Shown here piece by piece: positions 36,079 to 45,149 of a stretch of 64,000 bases of DNA (within the stretch, counting starts at the first letter, position 1; every line of letters starts with the position of its first letter). The position numbers were made by a program, and so were the translations under genes. The stretch spans positions 3,534,001 to 3,598,000 of the forward strand of contig OY782765.1 of NCBI GenBank assembly GCA_963678275.1, read 5' to 3'. The notes under the pieces were generated by a model. It made no database searches. It had not been told where the DNA came from and was given only the letters and a program-made list of their open reading frames with translations. The DNA comes from G963677445 sp963678275 (GTDB taxonomy: Bacteria > Bacteroidota > Ignavibacteria > Ignavibacteriales > Melioribacteraceae).

Positions 36079-36744
36079 ATGAATCTTAACACAGAATCAG
36101 AAAACGAGAGAAAAACAATTTTAATCGCGGATGACCACCCTATTGTCAGGCAGGGTCTGGTGAATCTGATCAAAGAAAACCGGGTGTTTGAAATCATTGC
36201 TGAATGCAGGACAGGAAATGAGGCTCTCGAAAAAATAAAAAATCTTATCCCCGATATCGCTCTGCTCGATATCTCAATGCCCGGAATAAATGGCCTGGAG
36301 GTTATTGAGCGGTCTGTGAAAGCCGGTGTTGAAACAGATTTTGTAATTCTTACCATGTCCAATGATGAGGAATATTTTGATATGGCGATGGAGCTGGGGG
36401 TAAAAGGATATATGCTGAAAGAAAACGCCCTATCGGAATTGCAAAATTGCCTGAATACAGTTATGACCGGTGATTTTTTTATTTGTCCCGCAATATCAAA
36501 ATATATGATAAGAAGAGATAAAAGGGTGACTGAAAAAACTCTTTCTCCCGAAAAACTCACTCCCACCGAAAGAAAGATTCTTAAGGAAATTTCACTGAAC
36601 AAAACCAGTTCGGAAATAGCCGATAAATTATTCATCAGCACACGAACAGTCCAGAACCACAGGTATAATATCTGCAGAAAATTGAATCTGCGCGGTCCCA
36701 ACTCTTTGCTGGAATTCGCATTGAAAAACAGGGGTGTACTTTAA
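36079..36744 (+). CDS. NarL/FixJ-family response regulator
   Basis: A 221-aa regulator. The receiver domain (~10-130) has the acidic pair D18-D19 (IADDHP), phospho-acceptor D64 (ALLDISMPG) and the conserved Lys in GYMLKENA. A LuxR-type HTH (~150-215) shows LTPTERKILKEISLNKTSSE and the recognition helix TRTVQNHRYNICRKL. It lies 31 nt after the propeller histidine kinase, so the two form a two-component system and an operon. Targets are unknown; the surrounding exported-protein genes are candidates by position only. Confidence 0.95.
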   Translation: MNLNTESENERKTILIADDHPIVRQGLVNLIKENRVFEIIAECRTGNEALEKIKNLIPDIALLDISMPGINGLEVIERSVKAGVETDFVILTMSNDEEYFDMAMELGVKGYMLKENALSELQNCLNTVMTGDFFICPAISKYMIRRDKRVTEKTLSPEKLTPTERKILKEISLNKTSSEIADKLFISTRTVQNHRYNICRKLNLRGPNSLLEFALKNRGVL

Positions 36745-36998
36745 GTTTTACTATTGGAATTATGTTTTATTCTTTGACTTTTGTGCAATTATTACAGATT
36801 CTTATCTCAATCTGGATTTCAATAAAAAAACGTAAAGTGTTTTATCTATATCAGGGCATATAAGCACATATACATAAAAAAATAAGCATAACTGCTCATT
36901 AACAATTGAGTATTCTTCTCTATTCAAATTCATGTCAACCCACCGTAACTTTTCCATCGAAACATTATTTGTTCAATCTCTATGGATGCATACTGATA

Positions 36999-37355
36999 AT
37001 GAAGATTATGATTGTGGAAAATAATAAAAAAATGCAGGAAACAATCAGGAATATTGTTCAAAACTCTTCCTTCGCGCCGATTGAGATCGCAACCTGTACG
37101 GATGGATATGACGCTGTGACCAAATATAAAGATTTCAAACCCGACTGGCTCCTTATGGATATCGCGCTGGAGAGGCTGAACGGACTCAAAGCTTCTCAGA
37201 AAATCAGACAAATTGCTCCTGCAGCGAAAATTATCATCGTAACACAATATGATGAACCGGAATACAGGGAGGCCGCGAAGGAGATGGGAGCTTACGCTTT
37301 TGTTCTGAAGGACAATCTTCTGAAAATTCCGGTGATTATTGAGAGCATACTATAA
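36999..37355 (+). CDS. Stand-alone CheY-like receiver protein
   Basis: A 118-aa receiver domain from ATG 36999 (MKIMIVENNKKMQ). An upstream start at 36906 would add 31 residues without a domain. Phospho-acceptor D54 (WLLMDIAL) and the Lys in AFVLKDNL are present. The N-terminal acidic site is reduced to one Glu (VENN rather than DD). No output domain is fused, so it signals by protein interaction, perhaps with the adjacent kinase. It lies 254 nt after the LuxR-type regulator and 30 nt before the large FG-GAP gene. Confidence 0.85.
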   Translation: MKIMIVENNKKMQETIRNIVQNSSFAPIEIATCTDGYDAVTKYKDFKPDWLLMDIALERLNGLKASQKIRQIAPAAKIIIVTQYDEPEYREAAKEMGAYAFVLKDNLLKIPVIIESIL

Positions 37356-37385
37356 CATAAAAATAAATTTTTGCTGGAGGCAACA

Positions 37386-40300
37386 ATGAAAACCAAAGAC
37401 CATATAAACCGGGAAGAAGAAAAGATTAACATCATAATTCTGATATTGGGATTTCTTATGTTTTTCGGGCCTGTTTTCGAATTTCACCCAAAAAATCTTT
37501 CTGGCAAATACGGGGGGAATGATAATGTACAGGGGATATCGGAAAGATTCTTTAACGGGTTCAGCGCCGGTGATAATTTTGGTTATTCTGTTTCAGAAGC
37601 CGGAGATGTGAATGGCGATGGATATGGAGATATTATTATTGGCGCGGTTAATTACAGTTCCAACAAGGGAAGGGCATATCTATATTTCGGAGGAAAGATA
37701 ATCAATACTAAACCTGATCTGATATTTACCGGTGAAAACAATGATGATAATTTTGGCAGCTCTGTTGCCTCTGCGGGAGATGTAAACGGTGACGGATATG
37801 ATGACCTGATCATAGGTGCTCGAGGATACAGCAATGGCAGGGGAAAAGCATACATTTATTATGGCGGTTCCGGTATGGATGAAACCGCGGATAAAACCTT
37901 TACCGGATCGACCGAACAGAGTCATTTTGGAGGATCGGTATCGGGGAAAGGGGACTTAAATGGGGACGGTTATGACGATATTATAATAGGAGCATACGGT
38001 TCCAATAATTTTGCGGGAGAGGCAAGAATATATTATGGCGGGTTGAATATGGATGAAACCGCGGATTTACTGATGTCCGGCAGCGCCAGTGACGACTATT
38101 TTGGTTATTCGGTATCAGGAGGGGGCGATTTAAATGGGGATGGTTATTGCGACGCAATAATTGGCGCGGGAGGAGCTAACAGCTACCAGGGTCAGGTAAA
38201 AATCTATTTTGGCAGTTCATCAATGGATGATGTCGCTGATTTGACATTAAACGGAGAGAATGCTTCAGATCATTTCGGGAAATCAGCAGCCTGTGCCGGG
38301 GATATAAATGGTGACGGATACAAAGATGTGATAGTCGGCGCTGATGGATATGATGCAGATGGAGAATTTGAAACCGGGAAAGTATATATATTTTGGGGCA
38401 GCGCGAATATGGATGCGACGGCAGATAGAACATTGAATGGTGAGACTGCATTCGATTATTTTGGAATATCGGCAGCCTGCGCCGGGGATGTAAATGGAGA
38501 TGGATTTGATGATGTAATAATTGGAGCTTACCTGAATGATGAAACAGGGACAGATGCGGGCAAAAGTTATGTTTATTTTGGTGGAGAAAATATGGATATA
38601 AATGTGGATATAATGAACTACGGCGAAAATGATGAGGATTATTACGGATTTAGTGTCTCAGCAGCCGGGGATATAAATGGCGACGGACTGGATGACTATT
38701 TAGTCGGGGCAAATCAGAATGACAATAACGGATCTAATTCCGGCAGAGCGTACCTTTTCCGTAATTCAATTACCGGCCGTGATGTAAATGATCTGTTTAT
38801 TACAGGAGAATCTTCCTCCGGCTACCTGGGTTACTCGGTTTCGTTTGCGGGTGATGTAAACAGAGACGGAGATGATGACGCGATTATGGGTGCGTGGGGA
38901 TATAATATGGGACAGGGCAGGGCCTATATTATGTATGGCCGGACTGATGACAATAATAGTCCTTCAATCATGATGACCGGGGAGAATAATGGTGATTATT
39001 TTGGAAAATCAGTATCCGGCGCAGGCGATATCAACGGGGATGGATATGACGATGTTATTATCGGCGCGCACGGCAATGATAACGCCGGATCGGAAGCGGG
39101 CAGAGCCTATATTTATCTCGGCAGAGCGGTTATGGATAATATTATTGATTTAGTATTGCATGGTTCCGGCGCGGGGGATGAATTTGGTCTTTCGGTTTCC
39201 GGCGCGGGGGATGTAAATGGTGATGGTTTCGCTGATGTGATCGTTGGCGCCCACTATAATGATGACGCCGGAACTGACGCCGGGAAAGCATTATTATATT
39301 TCGGCGGTTCCGGTTTAAATAATACTGCTGATATAACTTTTGAAGGTGAGAACGCTTATGACGACTTTGGATATTCCCTCTCGGGAGCCGGGGATGTAAA
39401 CGGCGATGGTTTTGATGACGTGATAATTGGAGCCCGGTATAGTGATGACGGACATACCGACGGAGGAAAAGCATACATCTATTTTGGCGGCGCGGATATG
39501 AACAGTACAGCCGATATTGTTTTTACAAGCGAGGCGGACTACGATAATTTCGGGTACACGGTTTCAGGGGCCGGCGATGTTAATGGAGACGGCTATTCTG
39601 ATGTAATTATTGGAGCGAGATATAACGACGATGCCGCGACTGACGCGGGCAGGGTTTATCTTTATTATGGCGGCCAGAATATGGATAATACCGCTGATGT
39701 TGTTTTTTCAGGAAACAGCGTAAGTGAATATTTCGGGAGCTCCGTTTCCGGCGCCGGCGATTTGAATAACGATGATTATGATGACATCATTATCGGATCA
39801 TATAACACCGGCGAAAATGGAAAAGGGAAAGCTGTTATTTTTTATGGCAGCTCTTCCATGGATAATATACCTGATATAACAATAAACGGCGAAAATGAAT
39901 ATGACAGTTTTGGCGTTTCTGTTTCCGGCGCCGGGGATGCCAACAGCGATGGTTTTGATGATTATATAATCGGAGCAAAAGGGAATGACGATAATGGAAG
40001 CAATGCGGGCAAAGCATATATTTATTACTCAAATCCGCCACAAGTTAAACCCAGGCTTGTCAGCGTAAGGGATATAACAAATGATGAAGGAGGATATGTA
40101 ATTATTAAATGGGTGCGAAGCGGATATGATTTCCCAAATTGCGAAAGGCTGGAAAAATATATTCTCCAGAGAAGCGCTCCCCCGGCAGGAGGAGAATTTT
40201 TCTGGGAAAATATTGCTGAAATTTCGCCCGTTTTTGACAAGTATTATACTTACACCGTCGATACATGGTCCGATAGCAGCGAAAATACAAGCGGTACCAT

Positions 40301-41282
40301 ATATTTTCGTATACTTGCCAGGGGAATTGATGACGATGAATTATGGATATCAAATATAGAAAGCGGGCATAGTGTTGATAATATCGCTCCCGGGGAAGTC
40401 GCTAAATTAAACAGCTCATTTTCGGGCGGCGAATGTATTCTCGATTGGTCCCCCAACAGCGAAAGTGATCTGAAAAATTATCAAATTTTCCGAAGCACAA
40501 ATTCGAATCTTGATCCGGACACCGCCACGATTTTTGCCACGGTAACAGACACCACATATACCGACAATGATCCCGGAATGGAGCTGCAATATTATTATGT
40601 CCGTGCGATTGATATTCACGGCAATTGCGGAGCCGCCGCTTCTACCTCCCCCGGCCTGCTTCCAATAGAATTATTGACATTTACGGCTCGAATAATAAAC
40701 GGCTCAGTCCTTCTCGAATGGCGGACCGCCACTGAAGTGGATAATTACGGATTCTTTGTAGAACGAAACGTAACCCGAATCCTGGGCGGAGTTGAAGGGT
40801 GGACAATACTCAATTTTCTTCCCGGCGCCGGCAACAGCGCCAGCTCGAAGGAATATTCTTTTACAGATTTTCTCGCAGATATGGAAAATATTCCCGACAC
40901 AATATATTACCGCCTGAAACAGGTAAATACCAGCGGGCAATTTGAATATTCTGAAATTATATCCGTAGAGACGCAAAATTTTGCGTCTCTACCCACCGAT
41001 TTTAAATTATACCAAAACTACCCCAATCCCTTCAATCCTGTAACAAAAATCAAATTTTCCGTAGGACAGGCTTTCCAGCCTGTCCCTGCCCAGTCTGTCC
41101 ACACAACCTTAAGAATCTACAACTCCCTCGGCGCCGAAGTGGCCACGCTGGTTAATGAACTAAAATCCCCCGGAACATACGAGACAGAATGGGACGCCGC
41201 GGGTATTGCTTCCGGCATATATTTCTGCGAAATGAAATCGGGCAGTTATTCAGAGACGATGAAACTGATTTTGATGAAATAG
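37386..41282 (+). CDS. Secreted 14-repeat FG-GAP double propeller with T9SS sorting domain
   Basis: A 1298-aa protein starting at ATG 37386, five bases after GGAGG; a TTG frame extension upstream is unlikely. An export helix (IIILILGFLMFFGPVF) is followed by fourteen FG-GAP repeats (~55-880) with GDVNGDGYDDVIIGA-type calcium loops and AYIYFGG strands, which would form two seven-bladed propellers. An fn3-like region (~885-1085), a PIELLTF linker and the YPNPFNP sorting domain follow. Repeat 13 has an altered loop (DLNNDDYDD). It is likely a large cell-surface or extracellular protein. Palindromes P1 and P2 are in frame. Confidence 0.92.
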   Translation: MKTKDHINREEEKINIIILILGFLMFFGPVFEFHPKNLSGKYGGNDNVQGISERFFNGFSAGDNFGYSVSEAGDVNGDGYGDIIIGAVNYSSNKGRAYLYFGGKIINTKPDLIFTGENNDDNFGSSVASAGDVNGDGYDDLIIGARGYSNGRGKAYIYYGGSGMDETADKTFTGSTEQSHFGGSVSGKGDLNGDGYDDIIIGAYGSNNFAGEARIYYGGLNMDETADLLMSGSASDDYFGYSVSGGGDLNGDGYCDAIIGAGGANSYQGQVKIYFGSSSMDDVADLTLNGENASDHFGKSAACAGDINGDGYKDVIVGADGYDADGEFETGKVYIFWGSANMDATADRTLNGETAFDYFGISAACAGDVNGDGFDDVIIGAYLNDETGTDAGKSYVYFGGENMDINVDIMNYGENDEDYYGFSVSAAGDINGDGLDDYLVGANQNDNNGSNSGRAYLFRNSITGRDVNDLFITGESSSGYLGYSVSFAGDVNRDGDDDAIMGAWGYNMGQGRAYIMYGRTDDNNSPSIMMTGENNGDYFGKSVSGAGDINGDGYDDVIIGAHGNDNAGSEAGRAYIYLGRAVMDNIIDLVLHGSGAGDEFGLSVSGAGDVNGDGFADVIVGAHYNDDAGTDAGKALLYFGGSGLNNTADITFEGENAYDDFGYSLSGAGDVNGDGFDDVIIGARYSDDGHTDGGKAYIYFGGADMNSTADIVFTSEADYDNFGYTVSGAGDVNGDGYSDVIIGARYNDDAATDAGRVYLYYGGQNMDNTADVVFSGNSVSEYFGSSVSGAGDLNNDDYDDIIIGSYNTGENGKGKAVIFYGSSSMDNIPDITINGENEYDSFGVSVSGAGDANSDGFDDYIIGAKGNDDNGSNAGKAYIYYSNPPQVKPRLVSVRDITNDEGGYVIIKWVRSGYDFPNCERLEKYILQRSAPPAGGEFFWENIAEISPVFDKYYTYTVDTWSDSSENTSGTIYFRILARGIDDDELWISNIESGHSVDNIAPGEVAKLNSSFSGGECILDWSPNSESDLKNYQIFRSTNSNLDPDTATIFATVTDTTYTDNDPGMELQYYYVRAIDIHGNCGAAASTSPGLLPIELLTFTARIINGSVLLEWRTATEVDNYGFFVERNVTRILGGVEGWTILNFLPGAGNSASSKEYSFTDFLADMENIPDTIYYRLKQVNTSGQFEYSEIISVETQNFASLPTDFKLYQNYPNPFNPVTKIKFSVGQAFQPVPAQSVHTTLRIYNSLGAEVATLVNELKSPGTYETEWDAAGIASGIYFCEMKSGSYSETMKLILMK
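40965..40992. repeat. 28-nt palindrome P1, in frame
   Basis: Perfect palindrome with core GCAAAATTTTGC inside the 14-repeat FG-GAP gene. Confidence 0.9.
41064..41085. repeat. Hairpin P2, in frame
   Basis: GGACAGGC-TTTCCA-GCCTGTCC inside the 14-repeat FG-GAP gene. Confidence 0.9.
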
Positions 41283-41325
41283 GCGAATATTTATATCAGC
41301 AAAAAATTTTCACATCCCAATTAAT

Positions 41326-41366
41326 AAACTCCTGCCCGCCGGCAAATTACGGGCAGGAGTTTTTTT
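41326..41366 (+). terminator. Rho-independent terminator
   Basis: AAACTCCTGCCCG (41326-41338) pairs with CGGGCAGGAGTTT (41350-41362), followed by a T-run: a strong 13-bp terminator 44 nt after the FG-GAP gene. Confidence 0.92.
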
Positions 41367-41384
41367 GTACACAAAAGATTATTC

Positions 41385-41414
41385 GACATTTTTGGACTTA
41401 TTTCCAAAAATGTC
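41385..41414. promoter_or_regulatory. 12-bp inverted repeat upstream of DUF4143 ATPase, putative operator
   Basis: GACATTTTTGGA (41385-41396) and TCCAAAAATGTC (41403-41414) are a perfect 12-bp dyad with spacer CTTATT, ending 35 nt before the ATPase start. TTGACT and TATTTTGG lie at its downstream edge. No T-tract follows, so an operator is likelier than a terminator. Confidence 0.6.
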
Positions 41415-41449
41415 TTGACTATTTTGGAGTGAAGTTCTAAATTGTCGCT

Positions 41450-42601
41450 ATGAAAAGATATCTTTATAAGCAGATATTAGAAGACCTAAAAAGAAAAATG
41501 GTTTTTCTGACAGGTCCGCGGCAGGTTGGTAAAACATACCTGGCAAAACAGTTGATGAGTGAATTTAAGAATCCTCAATACTTAAACTTCGATAGTATAA
41601 ATGACCGCCGAATAATTAATAATATGTCGTGGGCTCAGAATTCGGACCTGGTTATCTTTGATGAAATTCACAAAATGTCAGATTGGAAAAATTATCTTAA
41701 GGGAGTATTCGACACAAAGAATAGCGATCAGTCGATTTTAGTTGCCGGCAGCGCGCGACTTGATTTCAGGAGCCAGTCGGGGGAATCACTTGCCGGAAGA
41801 TATTACCAACTGCGTTTGCATCCGGTTTCATTCAAAGAGGTAATCAGCGATAGTTTGGCAGATTACGATAAAATTGAACTACTCATTGAGTTTGGCGGAT
41901 TCCCGGAACCATTTCTTTTTGGAGCTTCCACGGATATGGAATCGGCCAAAAGAGAAGCGGCGCGATGGAGGAAACAATATTACACCGGAATTATTCGTGA
42001 AGATATTATTACACACTCAAGAGTGGAAGAACTAAACGAAATGAGTGTTCTGTTACAGCTCCTGCGAACTCATGTTGGTTCCCCGATATCAATAAACACG
42101 CTTGTTGAAGATCTGCAAATCTCTAATAAAACATTAAAAAGGTATATTGCGATTTTAGAAAGTTTGTATATAGTTTTTATGATATATCCATATCATAAAA
42201 ATATCGCCCGTTCGATACTGAAACAACCAAAGCTTTATTTTTTTGATACAGGTTTTGTTCAGGGCAATAAAGGACTGAAATTCGAAAATTTATGCGCATT
42301 GTCTCTTTTAAAATATGTTCATTATTTACAGGATACCAGCGGAGAAGATATTCAACTGAATTACCTGAGAAACAGGGATAAAAAAGAAGTAGATTTTGTT
42401 ATTGTTAAGAATGGGATTCCTATCCTGCTTATAGAGACAAAACTCAGTGATAATAAATTATCCAAACCGCTATTATATTTTTCACAAAGATTTTCAGAAG
42501 CAGAATCACTCCAGATAGTTCATAATCTGCGCCAAAATGAAACCCGCCAGGGAATAAACATTGTCAAAGCATCCGATTGGTTTGATTCCCTGCCGGTGTA
42601 G
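41450..42601 (+). CDS. AAA-type ATPase with DUF4143 domain
   Basis: A 383-aa protein of the AAA_14/DUF4143 family. Walker A GPRQVGKT (22-29), Walker B LVIFDEIH (67-74), sensor segment ILVAGSARLD, a winged-helix-like middle (INTLVEDLQISNKTLKRYIAILESLYIV), and a C-terminal PD-(D/E)XK-like core (KKEVDFVIVKNGIPILLIETKL). The biological role of the family is poorly defined; copies are numerous in anaerobes and archaea. It is monocistronic behind a strong terminator and a 12-bp dyad that may be its own operator. Confidence 0.9.
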   Translation: MKRYLYKQILEDLKRKMVFLTGPRQVGKTYLAKQLMSEFKNPQYLNFDSINDRRIINNMSWAQNSDLVIFDEIHKMSDWKNYLKGVFDTKNSDQSILVAGSARLDFRSQSGESLAGRYYQLRLHPVSFKEVISDSLADYDKIELLIEFGGFPEPFLFGASTDMESAKREAARWRKQYYTGIIREDIITHSRVEELNEMSVLLQLLRTHVGSPISINTLVEDLQISNKTLKRYIAILESLYIVFMIYPYHKNIARSILKQPKLYFFDTGFVQGNKGLKFENLCALSLLKYVHYLQDTSGEDIQLNYLRNRDKKEVDFVIVKNGIPILLIETKLSDNKLSKPLLYFSQRFSEAESLQIVHNLRQNETRQGINIVKASDWFDSLPV

Positions 42602-42609
42602 AATAGCGC

Positions 42610-42851
42610 TTTCTAAAGGAACCCCATGGACTGGCAAGCCAGAAACAATGAGGAATTACGAATTACGAATTACGAATTGGCTTTCCCCAAGTGTTACCAA
42701 TTACTTGTCATTCCGGTTTTTGCCTCCTTTGCATAAAAATCGGAATCTTATGCCGGATAAATTGGTACTGATGTTGATGGCTTCGACTCCGCTCAATGTT
42801 TGCAAAAATTTTTGCCTTTTTGCGTAGAATTTGACTGCTAACGGAGTAATC
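42610..42851 (+). repeat. Composite dispersed module: CTGGCAAGCCAG ... R1 copy g
   Basis: Runs from GACTGGCAAGCCAG through tandem GAATTAC words and a GCTTCGACTCCGCTCAA fragment to an R1 copy (42810-42851). The module ends directly against a piece of T9SS sorting-domain coding sequence. Confidence 0.7.
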
Positions 42852-42956
42852 TGCGAGGTTGAATTGGGAGCTACGGGATTCAGCACCAATATATATTTCC
42901 GCGAAATGAAATCGGGCAGTTATTCAGAGACGATGAAACTGATTTTGATGAAATAA
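42852..42956 (+). pseudogene. Short remnant of a T9SS sorting domain
   Basis: Encodes only the last ~34 residues (EVELGATGF, then FREMKSGSYSETMKLILMK and TAA at 42954). It has no start or domain, and substitutions relative to the intact genes (ELGATGFSTN for EWDAAGIASG). The dispersed R1 module abuts its 5' edge. Confidence 0.8.
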
Positions 42957-42973
42957 AAAAATATTTTAGCAGC

Positions 42974-43001
42974 GTAGAGACAAAGTATGCCTTGTCTCTA
43001 C
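42974..43001. repeat. 28-nt palindrome P1, intergenic
   Basis: GTAGAGAC-AAAGTATGCCTT-GTCTCTAC: perfect arms, core with one or two mismatches, 17 nt after the sorting-domain remnant. Confidence 0.85.
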
Positions 43002-43149
43002 ATCCGCATCTTAAAAATAAAAACTCTGAAAAATTATTCATTGAATATATTCATTTATTCCCCTATATTAATTTTTACTGCTTTTCCTGAAAGCAACCCG
43101 ATATCATTGTTAATGAAATTCTGATAAACTTTCACCATGGGGAATAATC

Positions 43150-44736
43150 ATGAAAACAAAAATTTTTGTCACTTCCATTTTGGTAGTATTATTATCAGGC
43201 GTCATCTCCGGCCAGACTCCCTGGGCGGCGATTGGACCAAACCAGGGGGAAACTATAGTTGCCCTTCATTTTGACGCAAATACAAATACTTTATTTTCCT
43301 GCTCAACGGAAGGGTTTTCCTACTATGATGAAGGGAACGGCAACTGGACCAGCCGTGAGGAGGTCGGGTGGATAGGGCGGCAGGTCTGGTCATTGGCTAC
43401 ACATCCGGAATACCCGGGAAGGATCATCACCGGCAGGGAAAATGCTTTTTTCAAGGGCTATATTGAAATATCGGAGGATTGGGGAGTTTCCAGCGAGGTA
43501 GTATATTCTTCGCAGGGGGGATCGGTAAAGGATATAAAATATGTGCCGGGGACGTATAACACTTTTTTTGCCTGCACAATTTCAGATATTGTTGACGGAG
43601 AGCTTTTAAAATCTGTTGACGGTGGTTTCAACTGGATACTCCTGAATAATTATTCTCATCATTTAATGACGCAGTTAGCCGTCCATCCCGCGGATTCAAA
43701 TATTGTATATGTTTCGGGCGATGCTTTGGTTACAAAAACCACCGATGGAGGTGATACATGGCAAAGCGCTTCCAATGGTCTTCCCTCTACGCTCGGAGTG
43801 TATTCCATTGTAATTAATCCTTCCGATCCCGATGTTCTACTCTGCTCAAATGACAATGGCGTCTACAGGACTTCCGACAGCGGTGATAACTGGGCGCTGA
43901 TCGACAGCTATGTATGCCGGAATTTTACGGTTAACTATGATACTCCCGATATATTTTACGCGGTTACATTTTCCCCCTATAATCTTATACGCTCCACCGA
44001 TATGGGGCTATCGTGGCATGAGTTCAACGCCTCCTATCCCGGCGACACAATGGTGGACATCGTTTATTCACAAAACAGCATATCTCTATATACCGCCTCT
44101 TCCCAGCAGGGAGTTTATTCTCTTTCATCACCATACGTTCCTGTCGAACTGACTTCTTTCAGCGCAAAATTTTCTGAAGGTGTTGTTTTAATGGAGTGGG
44201 AAACCGCTACTGAGGTGAATAATCTCGGTTTTCAAATTCAGCGGCTGGTAAAAAATGAAGAAACCTGGGAAATGTTGGGTTTTATTGATGGCGCCGGAAC
44301 AACAACAGAAAAAAATGAATATGAGTTTACAGATAAAAAGCCTGCCGACGGCATAAACAAATACCGCCTGAAACAGACAGATATGGATGGGTCGTATGAA
44401 TATTCTGACGTTGTAGCCGTAGAGACGCAAAATTTTGCGTCTCTACCCACCGATTTTAAATTATACCAAAACTACCCCAATCCCTTCAACCCTGTTACAA
44501 AAATCAAATTTTCCGTAGGACAGGCTTTCCAGCCTGTCCCTGCCCAGTCTGTCCACACAACCTTAAGAATCTACAACTCCCTCGGCGCCGAAGTGGCCAC
44601 GCTGGTTAATGAACTAAAATCCCCCGGAACATACGAGGTGGAATGGAACGCCACGGGTATTGCCTCCGGCATATACTTCTGTGAGATGAAAAGCGGAAAT
44701 TTCAGATCGGTAAATAAATTGATTTTGATGAAATGA
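43150..44736 (+). CDS. Secreted BNR/sortilin-type propeller with T9SS sorting domain
   Basis: A 528-aa protein. Signal peptide (MKTKIFVTSILVVLLSGVISG), then a beta-propeller of Asp-box type repeats (SVDGGFNWILL, TTDGGDTWQSA, TSDSGDNWALI, STDMGLSWHEF; ~residues 25-325). An fn3-like linker (PVELTSFSAKFSEG) and the YPNPFNP sorting domain follow. Asp-box propellers occur in sialidases and sortilin-like proteins, but no sialidase active site is visible, so binding or scaffold roles are likelier. It is presumably a T9SS substrate displayed on or released from the surface. Palindromes P1 and P2 are in frame. Confidence 0.88.
   Translation: MKTKIFVTSILVVLLSGVISGQTPWAAIGPNQGETIVALHFDANTNTLFSCSTEGFSYYDEGNGNWTSREEVGWIGRQVWSLATHPEYPGRIITGRENAFFKGYIEISEDWGVSSEVVYSSQGGSVKDIKYVPGTYNTFFACTISDIVDGELLKSVDGGFNWILLNNYSHHLMTQLAVHPADSNIVYVSGDALVTKTTDGGDTWQSASNGLPSTLGVYSIVINPSDPDVLLCSNDNGVYRTSDSGDNWALIDSYVCRNFTVNYDTPDIFYAVTFSPYNLIRSTDMGLSWHEFNASYPGDTMVDIVYSQNSISLYTASSQQGVYSLSSPYVPVELTSFSAKFSEGVVLMEWETATEVNNLGFQIQRLVKNEETWEMLGFIDGAGTTTEKNEYEFTDKKPADGINKYRLKQTDMDGSYEYSDVVAVETQNFASLPTDFKLYQNYPNPFNPVTKIKFSVGQAFQPVPAQSVHTTLRIYNSLGAEVATLVNELKSPGTYEVEWNATGIASGIYFCEMKSGNFRSVNKLILMK
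44419..44446. repeat. 28-nt palindrome P1, in frame
   Basis: Perfect palindrome with core GCAAAATTTTGC inside the BNR-type gene. Confidence 0.9.
44518..44539. repeat. Hairpin P2, in frame
   Basis: GGACAGGC-TTTCCA-GCCTGTCC inside the BNR-type gene. Confidence 0.9.
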
Positions 44737-44793
44737 TCAGATATAATAAAATAATTTATTCCCATTGATAGACGGGGTGATTCTTTTTAACCT

Positions 44794-44821
44794 GTAGAGA
44801 CGCACGGCCGTGCGTCTCTAC
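44794..44821. repeat. 28-nt palindrome P1, intergenic, third core type
   Basis: Perfect palindrome GTAGAGAC-GCACGGCCGTGC-GTCTCTAC between convergent genes, where it could also serve as a bidirectional terminator. Confidence 0.92.
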
Positions 44822-44852
44822 GGAAATATAATATCAATTATATCCGGACCTC

Positions 44853-45149
44853 TCATTTCGTAAATCCCAGTTCCTTCTTGTAGTACCCTCTGTAAAAAAA
44901 GAATTCAGCGATTGTCAATAAAGTCAGTGTTATCGTATCCCTGTCGAAATGTTTTCCAAGTCCGGCAGGCTCAACAAACATGTTGATAAACATCGCCAGC
45001 AGTGACCAGCCAACCGCGAATAATATAATGATCAGCGCCACATTCAGCAGGGCGTCGGTAATATTTTTCTCTTTATATTTAACGAAAGTTATGCGCGCGA
45101 TAAACACAAGATGAAGCAGAAGAATGAAAACATTAACCATTCTTCTCAT
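44853..45149 (-). CDS. Three-helix membrane protein, last gene of the membrane/NHL operon
   Basis: A 98-aa protein with three hydrophobic helices (VFILLLHLVFIARITFV, LLNVALIIILFAVGWSLLAM, TLTLLTIAEFFFYRGYY) and an intervening loop EPAGLGKHFDRDT. No family is recognised. Its start lies 17 nt inside the preceding gene, indicating translational coupling with the four-helix protein upstream. It is presumably part of the same membrane assembly. Confidence 0.7.
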   Translation of the reverse strand: MRRMVNVFILLLHLVFIARITFVKYKEKNITDALLNVALIIILFAVGWSLLAMFINMFVEPAGLGKHFDRDTITLTLLTIAEFFFYRGYYKKELGFTK

